A DNA stretch of 64,000 nt from Eumeta japonica (Eukaryota > Arthropoda > Insecta > Lepidoptera > Psychidae): positions 124,001-188,000 of the forward strand of contig BGZK01000487.1 in assembly GCA_005406025.1 (NCBI GenBank). Reading direction: 5' to 3'. Below, piece by piece: positions 39,229 through 50,110 of this stretch. The notes under the pieces are model-generated. The model ran no database searches. It had not been told where the DNA came from and saw only the letters and a program-made list of their open reading frames with translations. The translations under genes were made by a program, and so were the position numbers. Each line of letters opens with the position of its first letter. Position 1 is the first letter of the stretch.

Positions 39229-40779
39229 CGTCACACATCATAAAACGATATAAATAATTATATCACATTTCTAACCATAAAGAAATAATATTTTGGTGAA
39301 CACTGTTGACATTGTCACATCACAGAACAATAATGCTAAACGTATTAGGTTACATAGAATATTGATAGGAATGAGTGTCATTAGAATATATTGTCAATCT
39401 TTAATATGCATTCCGTAATGGAGTATATACTTGCCGACAGAACTGCGATCATTTGTTCTAATAGTAAAACCATTTTGAGCAACATAGTTATTTGCCTATT
39501 TTTGTTACATAATTGTATCAAAAATAATATGTGCACGATAAATAGATTTGTTGGTTCTTTAATTTTCAGTAAGATATTAAATAAATTAATTTGGTTTGAT
39601 ATTTACATTAAATGAAAACAAAAGTGTGTGTTTGCTATCAAAAATGTAATTATTTCAACCAAATAAATAAATATTCTTCCTAATACGAAATAATTGCACG
39701 AATCCGCTTTGACAAAGTTATTAGTACATTCACATCGAAGAGCATGCAGTTGTAAAATTATTTGTAATTTATAAGCTAAAATTCTTTTGACGTTGATATG
39801 GTACGCAGTTTGAATTTTGACTGATACTTAACTTTATTTATAAATAAGTAGTAGGTAATTTTAATTTTTTCATGTCAACATTGAGGTTGTCAGTAATATA
39901 AATGAAATGAAAATTAAAGAAAACCTTAGTAGTACACAAGATGCGGCTTAATCAAAATAGACGTGGAAATCATGTAGTCGTATGTTAGACTGCTTGAAAT
40001 GCAAATATACTCAAATTAGTCCTTTACTTCAATCAACATTTTCTAAAAGAGTATAGAATTACTAGGTTTTTTTTTCGATAATACTCTTTATTCTGGAGTA
40101 AATTCATTATAATGAAGGGAAAATATGTAGAAAACTAAATAATGTAGTTCATTAAAGAATCATAAAATGGTTACGAATAACAAATATTACCAGTGTTACA
40201 CTATGAATTTTTAAAAGAAAAATTTCTACATGGGTTAATAATTGAAATGAAAGTAATAAGTGGGTGAAAAAGTTTAAAACTTTAAAATTTATTCTAAGCC
40301 CACACAGATAAATCTCTGGCCTAAAGTAAATAAAAATATTATTTTTGAAAATAGAAATAAGAAAAGCCCGTCTCGTGTATTGCATTGCCGCTGCGATAAG
40401 TTCGAGAAACGACTAGAACTATCGCAATGCAATTGCTATCATTTGTATAGGTAGTATGTGTACTTCGTACGGGTCTTGATCTGAGGCGAAGAGAAGGTTT
40501 GATTCTGTTACGAACGAAAAGTAATTGTGTGTTTCTAACGACAAATAACAATATTATTGTTATAGAAGACAAGTCCTCGTATCAGCAGAAAGGTAATGCG
40601 ACCGCTGTAAGGGTTTTTGTAAGCGTGGTGGTACCGGCAGCCCAGCAGCCAGTTTTCATACTTCTTTGTATTTCATACTCTATAATATTAATATATCGGT
40701 CTTATCTTTAATGCAAAATATTATTATGTTCTATCATATTTTTGTTGTAGTTTGAGATTTGAGGTATAAAAAAAAAATA
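39229..40779. other. Upstream region of the FBXW5-like gene
   Basis: AT-rich. The promoter of the minus-strand gene should lie just right of 39228, but I see no definite TATA or initiator. No divergent gene was recognised. The stretch 40370-40480 is less AT-rich and unassigned. Confidence 0.4.
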
Positions 40780-42025
40780 TTAGGAGTACAAAGTTTCCGC
40801 CGTTTTCTGTCAATAAAATAAAATTTATTGAGAAAGAACGGTGATTTAATTTTTATCAAAGTGTTGTCCATCACTAGCAATCACTTTTTTCCACCTTTAA
40901 GGCTGTTTTCCGATTCCAAGTTTGAGCAACTCCTTGTCTTTTGAGGCTATCCACGAATCGATCCAATTTTTGGTATCTTCATATGATGTGAACTGCTGCT
41001 CTGATAGAGTATGTGCTATTGACCGGAACAGATGATAGCCGGACAGTGCAATGTCTGGTGAATACGGCGGATGGGGGTAGTACTTCCCAATCAAGTGTTT
41101 TCAAATAGTTTTTCACCGGAACCGCTATATTTGGACGAGCATTATCATGTAGAAGAAAAATTTTGTCGTGTCTGGAGTAGTGTTGAGGGCGTTTTTCCTT
41201 CAGAGCTCGGCTCAATCCCATCAATTGTGTTCAGTATAGTTCCAGTGATTGTAAGGAATTCGTAATACACCACACCCAGTTGATCACACCAAATACACAG
41301 CATACGTTTTTTTTCCCATAAATATTCGGTTTTGCTTTAGATGTTGACACATGGCCAGGTAGTCCCTATGATTTTTTTCTTTTTGGATTATGATAATGTA
41401 TCCACTTTTCATCGCCAGTGACGATTCAATGTGAAAACTTTTTTTTGTGTCTAGCTAGCAGCATTTCACTCATACATCATCGGCGTTCAACATCTCTCGG
41501 TTTTAATTCATATGGAACCCAATTACCTTGTTTATGAATAATTCCAAACGATTTTAAACGATGCGAGACTGCTTGCCGAGTTACTTCTAAAGTGAGTGCA
41601 AGTTCCTTTTGTGTTCGAGACGAATGTTCCTCCATTAATTCTTCCAATTCTGCATCCTCACAATTTTTTAGCCTTCCACTACGATCTTTGTCTTCTACGT
41701 GAAAATCACCATTTTTAAACTTTTGAAACCACTCACGACATGGTCTCTCACTCGAGGCAGCCTCATTATATGCTTCTACGAGCAATCGATGTGCTTCAGC
41801 TGCAGATTTTTTTAAATCAAAGAAGCAAATTAAAAGTTCCCGCAAATGACGCTTATTTGGCTCAAATTCAGACATTATTGGATAAAAAAAATATATGATG
41901 CTAATAATATGTTGTTCTTGAGTGAGGACCCTAATTTTTAAGCTAGTTATCATTTGTGAACTTTAACAAAAGTCTCGTGCCATGCCATCTCTTTCAAAAC
42001 GGCGGAAACTTATCAGTATTCCTAA
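40780..42025 (-). mobile_element. Mariner element with both ends and TA duplication
   Basis: The left end is TTAGGAGTACAAAGTTTCCG and the right end, reverse-complemented, TTAGGAATACTGATAAGTTT; the two agree through CCGCCGTTTT apart from a 3-base gap. TA flanks both sides (40778-40779, 42026-42027). The 1246-base length is near the usual 1.3 kb of mariner. The transposase frame runs on the minus strand from MSEFEPNKRH at 41875 and is broken. The remnant at 15000-15379 is from the same family. Confidence 0.92.
40897..41875 (-). pseudogene. Mariner transposase pseudogene
   Basis: The N-terminal DNA-binding half is intact to 41477: MSEFEPNKRHLRELL, EWFQKFKNGDFHVEDKDRSG, and ALTLEVTRQAVSHRLKSFGI. 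After a stop the catalytic part continues in other frames with VTGDEKW (about 41425), HDNARPN (about 41130) and YSPDIALSGYHLF (about 41040). In the last motif the third catalytic Asp (SDYH in the copy at 15 kb) is Gly. Together with stops and shifts, this makes it inactive. Confidence 0.9.
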
Positions 42026-42539
42026 TAGATTTACGGAAGAAACGGAGATACACCGTCGTGTATAAATCATTACCAAAGGATTCACTTTCGTTTTGTAATC
42101 CGCTTTGGTATAGTGCTTTAAATTTAGATACATATTATAATCAACTCTACATTTAAGCCGCGAGTGGTTACTAGTTTTATAAAGTATGACAATATTTTTA
42201 CGTTATTGTCATAAGAGATACAAAATATTATTAAAATGAATATTTTAAAAAGGGTATTTTGATTTTCAAGTTTATCTATGTAGCTGTCTTCTGTAACGGT
42301 AATTACGGCTATCGCCGCGTAAGCTCGTACTTCGGATTATCCTTCACACGTGGCTTTGGACAACAAATTTCTTGCGGTGTGGCGGGCAAAATGATGGACA
42401 GCGTTTTTCAGGCGAACTTCTTTCTTCGAAGACTTCTTTATTACAGCCGAGCTTCATATGTGGCGATCGGAGTAAAACTGCGACGAATGCACATTTTTTC
42501 CCTCTAGCGACGAAAAGGAAGTAAAAAATGCATACCGCA
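42026..42539. other. Unassigned stretch
   Basis: Contains a plus-strand open frame 42259-42507 of mixed composition with no recognised domain. It could be the far 3' untranslated end of the neighbouring LINE or unrelated sequence. Confidence 0.3.
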
Positions 42540-44215
42540 CACCCTCGCGCCCGTGCGCGTGGGTAATGTGAGGTTGAAACCCCCTATAAAAGTCCCCCTC
42601 AAAAACATAATTGGTTCGGCGATGCTGTTAGCCGGTTTTCTATTCAGCCTCACCTTACGCGGCTGGACAACACACGGGGGTGTTGACGGCGCGTGATTTG
42701 CTTTGTGGAAGATTTCTAGGAGATCCCCTTGACACAGGAAGTCACTGGAACACCAACACGGGTTGGTTCCATTCTGTTATCCAGACCGAGAGTGGTCCGG
42801 AGCATGAGAGGAAATGACCTATATAACTATAGGTCTTAGTTAAGTGTAAGAATTAATTAATGACTATTTAATTGTCATTTTGTTTATATAATTCTCTGAG
42901 CCTTTTGACTTCGATTGTGAAGTCGTCAGGCGAATCAGTAATAATATTCCGTGGCCTACGGATAAAATGTTAGGGAGGTGGCGCCTCATAGGAGGCCGCT
43001 GCAGAAAGAAGTGGATTCGGGTGGGACTCCGCGATGGAGAAAAATCGTTCAGAAAAGTCTTTCATATATTTTGTAGTTGAAGGTAGATCTAAGTCCCTGT
43101 GAGGGACTGAATTTTTGACGCACCAATGTGCATTCGTAGCGGCTCTGCAGAATTTGTTCTGCAAGACTCGGAGTTTTTTAAGTGTAGTAGGGGCGGCATG
43201 AGCAAAAACAGAAGGCGCGTATGTCAACACCGTCCTTATTTATACACATTAGGTAGAGAGTACGCTTAGTGCGTAATGAAAATTTACTATTTCTACCGAG
43301 CATGCCTTTAAGGCGTGTCAGGTAGAAAATTGCTGTTTTCCGAACACGCTTGATGTGGTGTCGGAAGTGGAGGTTTCTGTCAAGCGTGATGCCTAGATAT
43401 TTATATATGTGTTGCCACGGAATAGGTGCATTATAAATACGAAGGGAAGGGGTACCGCGAGCGACTACTACTGAGCTCCTACCTTTTCTGTAAATGAAGG
43501 ACATTGCCGCCGATTTCTCGGCGTTTACCTCGATCCTTCAGATTTGGAACCATCGAGCCAGCTCCTCAATGGCCTTCTGGAGGTGAGGGCAGATGTTACG
43601 TTCTGTTTGACCGCACAAGTACAGGGCGGTATCGTCTGCAAACAACGCGAGCTAGACGCCTGACGACGATCGCGGTATATCATTAGTGTACACGGAGTAC
43701 AGAAGGGGAGAGAGCGTGGAGCCTTGAGGTACTCCCGCTCTTGTCTTTCTTCTCGACGAGTGTCTGTTTTCATATTTATATATGAAATGTCTGTCAATTA
43801 AGTAATGGTGTATGATGAGTATGAGACGATCTGGGACTTTTAGTAGGTAAAGTTTATGGATAAGGCCTGCGTGTCGTACTCTATCAAAGGCCTTGGCTAC
43901 ATCGAAAAAACCGCTACGGTCCTTTTTTTTGTTTTAAAACCCTCCGTGGTGTATTTGACTAAGCGGATGGCTTGCTGTGGACAAGAGTGATTCGGTCTAA
44001 ATCCCAATTGTTCATTAATAATAAGGCCTTTGCCGAATAGATACTCGCTTAAACGAGTGTTGAGACCTTTTTCGTAAAGTTTACCTAGATCGCTCAACAA
44101 ACTGGTAGGTCGCAAGGTTTCCCAGGCTTAGGGATGCCGATTACCTCGGCTTCCTTCCAGACGAGAGAGAAGTAGCAGTTCTTAAGGCACGTATTAGATA
44201 TTGCGACCAAAAATG
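42540..44215 (-). mobile_element. 5'-truncated jockey-like non-LTR retrotransposon
   Basis: Minus-strand reverse transcriptase blocks appear in order: EVIGIPKPGKP (about 44145), SLLSDLGKLYEKGLNTRLSE (about 44090), EQLGFRPNHSC (about 44000), the catalytic FADDTALYL (about 43645), EELARWFQ, EKSAAMSFIYRKGR (about 43500), YLGITLDRNLHFRHHIKRV, and a C-terminal LTYAPSVFAHAA..TLKKLRVLQN (about 43220). The protein ends at a stop near 42970. Frames change several times, the 5' half is absent, and the 3' tail limit is uncertain. It is inactive. Confidence 0.85.
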
Positions 44216-45184
44216 ATAAAAGAGTTAAAGAGAAGCATTTCATAGCTTTGAAAGAAAGCACAATTTGTTAGAAACAAATTATGCAGTGTACATATAATGT
44301 ATCTAAATATTTACTGTTGGAAATGACTTTAAGTAACTTGGAGTACCTTTTCCTTGGGAGATTATAATATTTCCAAGACAAACTCGAAAACAGCTTCCAC
44401 TTTGGCATATAGTTCAGCGAGTAAGAGTTCTGGTGGTCCATTTCCGCTTTCCTCCTTTCGTAATTCCAATCCTTCTCCATTTGCTAGCCTGTTCCCTTTC
44501 AAGAGACCGATAATGCTCTGATTACTCTTCTGGGATGTTTATGGGTGGACGTAACCATCTACTATCAGTCAGTGTAAAGTGAGGCGTCAGTGTATATACA
44601 TGGATGGAGATTATGTAATAGTATTAAGTAAACATCTATACAATAAGTAGAGAAAATGGTTATAAGTATATAAAATATTGAGTTGTGTGAAGAACTGTTA
44701 CATGTAAAGGAATATGCACATATATAGATAAAATATATATGTAAGCTTGAATATAAGACATGGCAAAAAAAAATATATAAATAAATAAAAATTAAAAAAG
44801 AAAAATTAATAAAAATCATTTAGCACAATTATTACATAAACATTCCCTACCAAATCTTATGAAAGGCTGAATAAATGTTAACGTAAAAATCTGAAACTAG
44901 CATACAAGGGCTGTCGCGGAATGTGCGACAGGGGAGGATCGAAAAAAAAAACCATCTACTGTCTGATGACTCACCTGTATTTATTTTTCATCTGTAAATA
45001 GTGATCATTTTGTTACTGTACCATTATTACAATACAATAATTAATTTGGAATTAGTTTGTACCTTTTATTTATAATAACCCTAATCTTTTAAAAGCTAAA
45101 AACATGTTCCATGTGTGAATTAAAGATGATTTGCGGTAAAAGTAAAATTCAGACATTAAAGTTGAAAACCGTTTATTTTCATAC
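44216..45184. other. AT-rich non-coding stretch
   Basis: No supported gene. Low-complexity A-rich runs near 44765-44815. The minus frame 44565-44819 is compositional. Confidence 0.4.
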
Positions 45185-45575
45185 TGTCATGACATTAATA
45201 TTATGTCAGTCGTACGTAAGAAAATGATCCAAATCTGATGCTGAAGTATGACGGTATGATTATATCACATTTATGTCAGAGTATGACTTGTAATTTACGT
45301 CATTGTATGGTTTATTTCTTATGTAAATAATATATAAATTCATGACTTTGATGTGACATCACAGTATGATAGGAATAGGACGTAATATTTATGTCACAAT
45401 TTTGACGTCACATAAAAGTCAAATTTTAGGTTAGTTCTATGTCATAATGATGTCATACTCTATGACGTCAAATGAAAGTCATCAATAAAGTCATTATTAT
45501 GTCATATCTACATAAAAACTTTATGACCTCTATATGACCTATCTGTGACGTCATATGGATGTCATGTGTTCACTG
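45185..45575. repeat. Element dense in TGACGTCA/ATGTCATA palindromic motifs
   Basis: Within about 390 bases, variants of (a)tgac(g)tcat recur in both orientations: gtcatgacat, ttatgtcag, tatgacggta, atttatgtcag, tttacgtcat, tgacatcaca, ttgacgtcaca, gatgtcatac, atgacgtcaa, ctgtgacgtcatatgg. The block stops abruptly at gttcactgggtagtgaatg. It is probably a non-autonomous repeat, although the TGACGTCA motif equals a CREB/ATF-type site. There is no coding frame and no confirmed terminal repeat. Confidence 0.5.
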
Positions 45576-47109
45576 GGTAGTGAATGAGAAAATATAAACT
45601 GAAAACTATAGATTTCTATGAGTTCTGCAACTTTTTCAACTAGGCTGTGCTGTATCTTCGAAGACGGTCCAACTTACGGTTTTCTCGTTTCACCTCCAAA
45701 TATTCAATCGAGCCTAATTTAACTGCTTATCGGCGAGTCCGTTCCGCCGTGTTATCGCCATACAGACAGACACGTTTGTACGTATCAAGAGCACAGTGAT
45801 CGTGGGCAGTCTTAGCGATTCTGAAACATTTTTCACTTTCTCTTAAGAGTTTTTTTCTTCGGATTACCAACGGACAAATCTATTGACTTTTTTGCTCTAA
45901 TAAATCAATGCCGTGCCGCTTTGATAAATTAATTGGTCGTCTTAGGTGTTTCCCTTTCCTCGGCCGGTCGGCGTAATAGATTTTTTGCGGCAGTGCGCCT
46001 TCGCTTTGAAGGACTCGTAAACTGTTTACCCTATACATAAATTCCAATATATACTACTATAAATTTAATTTACAAATTTTTATAAAGTGCTTGATCATAC
46101 GACCTTAATTACGTACTATCTTACGATTGTACGTACGATACTTAAGATCTTAATTACATACTATTTTTGACATAATCTAAAGTCATAACTTTTTCATAGC
46201 TTATAATGTGTCGGTTATTTAACTAGTTTTCATGCATTACAGGCGAGTCTTCGTAGACACTTAAATTATTATTATAATATCACGGCACTGGGACGTCATT
46301 CATATGAAAACGAATTCCCCGCTCGCATGAAGCCTATATCAGTGTAGGACCAGCGGTTTTACGTCACAATATACCGCGTATTCACGTCATGAATGTCAAT
46401 TTTATGAGTTTCCTTAAAGTCAAAATATTATATTATATTCATTCAGGATGGATATTAATGTGAACAGAAATAGACATTAATCGTTTGTATTAGTATAACT
46501 GTTTTAATTTGCTGAAATTTTCAGTATAATGGGCAATTCTTGTTATATGATCTCGTAAGCGGCCCTAAGGATTACGAAGAAAATTTTTATGTTGACAAAG
46601 GTTTGCTTTTCGAGGTTTTGATGAAATTTAAATTTAATAAAAAAAAATTGCTCAGAGTACATTGTTGATATGTTATTTTTCTCAACAAGTAGCACGGAAT
46701 GATACAGACTTTAGATAGCACTACATGAACAGTATATTTATGCATGTCTTGGTTATCAAGTTATACGTAAATAAATATAAGGAACTTTTCCATGAGAAGT
46801 TATAATATTTCCACAACAAATCGGTAATATGCTGAACGTAGCTCTGTTAACCAGGTTTTTAGCGTTCATACAGAGAGCATTTATTTGGAAATTTGATGGT
46901 TAATATCTTTCAATAAGCGCTTTAACAAAAATGTGTTAAAATAAATGAGTCGTCATCATTTGATTGGTAAACAACGTTTTATTAAGAAAGAGCTAGTGAG
47001 AGTTTTTTTGAGTTTCTACTTATGTTTCAAAGAATAAACTTATGACTCAAACTCGTGTCGACAAGAATTCCATACTATAACTACAGTCGGATTACCAACT
47101 ATGTTTTTG
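45576..47109. other. Non-coding stretch, partly less AT-rich
   Basis: 45640-46010 is of mixed composition (cggcgagtccgttccgccgtgttatcgcc; cctttcctcggccggtcggcg) and unlike the AT-rich background, but I find no open frame or repeat partner. The rest shows nothing. Confidence 0.35.
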
Positions 47110-47656
47110 ACATGACAACGTCTAATAACTCGATATTACGAGCTGCATGCACGAAAAAGTTGACGTCGTTGTCCCGTTACGCTCGATGTCCCGTTCCGCA
47201 AGCGAGGCTCGAGTGGTCGGCTCAGTTCGTTTCGTACTGCATCTATCTCCCCTCTACTCGATCAGCCTAGCACAAAAGATACACGTGAACTATTTTCGTC
47301 AAATGTTTATAAAGTGAAGTGAAATCTTATTGTGATTTTCATGTGTGTTTAATATTGCGACAATAATGGTATGTAATTCTTGCATTTAAAAATCTCATTG
47401 TTCAAGCTTATGTGTTTAATCTTTTCATTAATATTTCTTTTATTTTTTTTATTATTCATTATTTAAAAAGTAGCCTCGGTCGGTGAGAGCAGTAATGATA
47501 GGTTATGTTACAATTGACTGAAAAATAATGAAGATTCATATAATTGATAGTATAAACAATTAACTTTTCTCCTTGTGTCGTTCTGTATATTATATTAATG
47601 TAATGTTTGACGTTGTCACGTCAAACTACCGTCCGTAAACCGACTTTACAGACAAC
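47110..47656 (-). repeat. Dispersed repeat family R2, copy B
   Basis: Begins tgacatgacaacgtctaata and ends accgactttacagacaac, like copy A (6481) and the inverse of copy C (63350). The internal gacgttgtcacgtcaaac near 47610 corresponds to the acgtgacaacg block. The GC-richer middle (47160-47270) parallels the GC-rich middle of the other copies. Confidence 0.6.
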
Positions 47657-48632
47657 AAGTTTTTTAAATTTAACTCAAATGTGTTTGTGGCATTTAAAAT
47701 AATACTATATATAATACTATATTATAATAAAATTTAAAGTCAACTTCTTTGTATAAATAAGCTACGATAATAACCAGTAGGCCTACTAAATTTCTTAATC
47801 CTCGGTGAAATTAAGCAATATATTTATCTCTACATCTATATTTTATGATTTCAGTGGGTATATAAATACTTAGGATGCAAATAAACTATGATTAGGGCCC
47901 TATATATATTTCTATAAAAATTATAGGTTTAATAATTCCGAATATAAAGGGAAATGGTCAATTTTAGAATATTTCGATAATAGTTCTTAAAAAATGAATT
48001 TTTAAATTGTAGACGTTATATATTTCTCATTACAAACACATTTTAATATGTCATATAACGGTCATAACAATAGTTTTTTTTTTTGATTTCCATTTACCAC
48101 AATATAAAATTTTGTTTTCAAAATTCGACTATTCATGTTTTAAGTTTTTTGTTTATAACTTTTGGAGAAGAAGCTATGACAGGAGAACAAGGAGAAAGAT
48201 ACAGGATATCCTAAGGTTTCCTTTTGTTCATCGGATGTTCAACTTAAAAATTGTCACGTTATTTCAACTTTTCAGCGGCATTAAAATTTTTTACTTCTGT
48301 ACGTAGCATATGGTTGTTTGATGGGAAATTGAATAACTATGGAAACGGAATTAAATAGTAATAAAATGACTTGAATAGAAAATATGTAATTATACGTTTG
48401 ATTTAAGTCTGAAAATGATATTTTTCCGAAACAGCAAATACAAATCGAAGTCTTTCGAAACACGCGGCCATCCAGTGAAAAAAAGCGTGAAATACATCGC
48501 AGGGATCCACCGGCTTGAGCGACGGCGGCGGATGGACGATTCGCAACATTTGGAAACACGTATAACAGAAAAGTACAACATCTTAGGCCCGTTCATTTGA
48601 TATAACAATATTGTTTACTCTAATTATCGAAT
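47657..48632. other. Non-coding stretch
   Basis: AT-rich to about 48450, then a moderately GC-rich block with overlapping frames on both strands (48281-48608). None shows a recognised domain. Confidence 0.35.
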
Positions 48633-48986
48633 ATGAACAATTCGTGTGTGGGGGCGAGAACAGCTGTTGATTATGATGGACGAGTCGGGGGGCCGGGGCG
48701 GCAGGGGCGGCGGAGGGAGCGCCATCCATCTCCATCCGCACACTCGTTAGCGGCCGCCGATCTGTTTATTAAGATCAACGAGCCCGCACGCGCGGCGGGT
48801 GCGCGTCTGCGACGTCGTCACGCCGCTCAACACTTCTGTGATCCATACACAGAGAGAGCGCTGTTTATTTTTCGTATAATTCGGATGTCGAAGATTGAAG
48901 CTCGTCGGGTATCTGCGCGTGTCGAAGACGATGGATGCTCAACGCCGCACTCTGAAAACTCCAGCGGGCCTAGCATGACGCTCTAG
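48633..48986 (+). CDS. Hypothetical CpG-rich open frame, 117 codons
   Basis: The frame starts at ATG 48633 and ends at TAG 48984-48986. The first two thirds are Arg/Ala/Gly-rich and follow the GC-rich DNA (gtcggggggccggggcggcaggggcgg). The last part, MSKIEARRVSARVEDDGCST, is more ordinary. I recognise no family. It may be a real short exon, part of a 5' untranslated exon, or a chance frame in a CpG-rich regulatory island; two TGTTTATT motifs lie inside. Confidence 0.2.
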   Translation: MNNSCVGARTAVDYDGRVGGPGRQGRRRERHPSPSAHSLAAADLFIKINEPARAAGARLRRRHAAQHFCDPYTERALFIFRIIRMSKIEARRVSARVEDDGCSTPHSENSSGPSMTL

Positions 48987-49456
48987 AAAAACAGTGTCCC
49001 TTTAAGGCTACCCTTCCTGTCAAGGCAATAAATGAAAAGGACAGGCCTGTAGAGGCATTCTTTTTTACAGGTTCATGCTAAACCAGCTGAAGCAATTAAT
49101 ATATATTACATATTAAAACATGGGAGGTGTCGTCTGTTTACAGTTGTGTATATGTACATGAGATTTGTATTAAATACACTGCGTGCCGATTAGTTAATTA
49201 CTGGTTGGCATTACTTAATTTAAAATCTATTTGACATATATACATACATATGACGTATCATTCAATTCATTTAAAATACGGCCAAATGTGAAAATCTCAT
49301 GAAATTAGATTATATAAATGAAAAGCCAGTTATCTAATAAATATGCGTAAGTTCCTCATTTCATGACTTTATTTATTTATTGAAAAGAATTCAGTTATTG
49401 ATGAGATTCGAATTTGGAAAATAACATTAAAATATGATATAATATTTCACTGACTA
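48987..49456. other. AT-rich non-coding stretch
   Basis: Nothing recognised. Confidence 0.4.
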
Positions 49457-49493
49457 CTGATGTCTCAAACTTTACTAAAGTTTGAGACATCAG
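49457..49493. repeat. Perfect snap-back palindrome, 18-base arms, 1-base centre
   Basis: CTGATGTCTCAAACTTTA, C, then TAAAGTTTGAGACATCAG. The 37-base perfect palindrome has essentially no loop. Confidence 0.95.
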
Positions 49494-49978
49494 CCGCAGA
49501 CATCAAATTAATTTTTGGCATCGACATTTCGATGTGTCAAAACTTCGCAATGATTTTCAAAGACATGCCGATGACGTCTACTTCTAATGTTACATTATAA
49601 ACTAAAATCGGAATCATCCTTCATCCTTCTGTCTGTACCGTGGTTGGATGAAAACACACTTTCGTATACATTATGAAGAGGCAGATTTAAAATATTTTTT
49701 GGAAAAGACGCGACATAAGAGAAAGAGAAGATACAAAATAATCTCTTCAAAATTATTTTTCTGCGTTTCATTCTATTAAACGTAGAAGTCACAAAGTGCT
49801 ACCAAAAATATTACCTAGAAACGTCCACGCGACAAATCGGAACTCGAATGTTATTGAGAATCGAGACTATGAGCTTAATTGACCTGCGCCCCGTGGTAAA
49901 TCGAACATTACCTTTTGTCGAACATGGAAACTGCCATTATTTTGGTTTACCTGTTTCCATAGATTGATGCTACAAGGC

Positions 49979-50110
49979 ATGCTTCTCTGGGGAGATGCTG
50001 CAAATATTCATAGGATTTTCGTGCTGCAGAAGCGAGACGTTCGCGCAATTTACAAGCTAGGACCGAGTAAGCTTGAGAAAATTGGAATCTTGACTTGGAT
50101 ATGCTTTCAG
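49979..50110 (+). pseudogene. LINE reverse transcriptase C-terminal fragment
   Basis: A plus frame reads LLWGDAANIHRIFVLQKRDV then RAIYKLGP, the conserved segment following the reverse transcriptase core in CR1/jockey-type LINEs (h..l.YGi.lWG......I...QKraiR.i). The frame fades downstream. Only this scrap is recognisable. Confidence 0.7.

Noticed and set aside
42259..42507. 82-codon plus-strand frame
   Set aside because: No family match and adjoins the LINE 3' region; likely chance or repeat sequence.
47290..47400. A 5' leader ending aataATG|GTATGT that looks like a first coding exon with start codon
   Set aside because: It lies inside R2 copy B (47110-47656), whose ends match copies at 6481 and 63350, so the signal belongs to a repeat.
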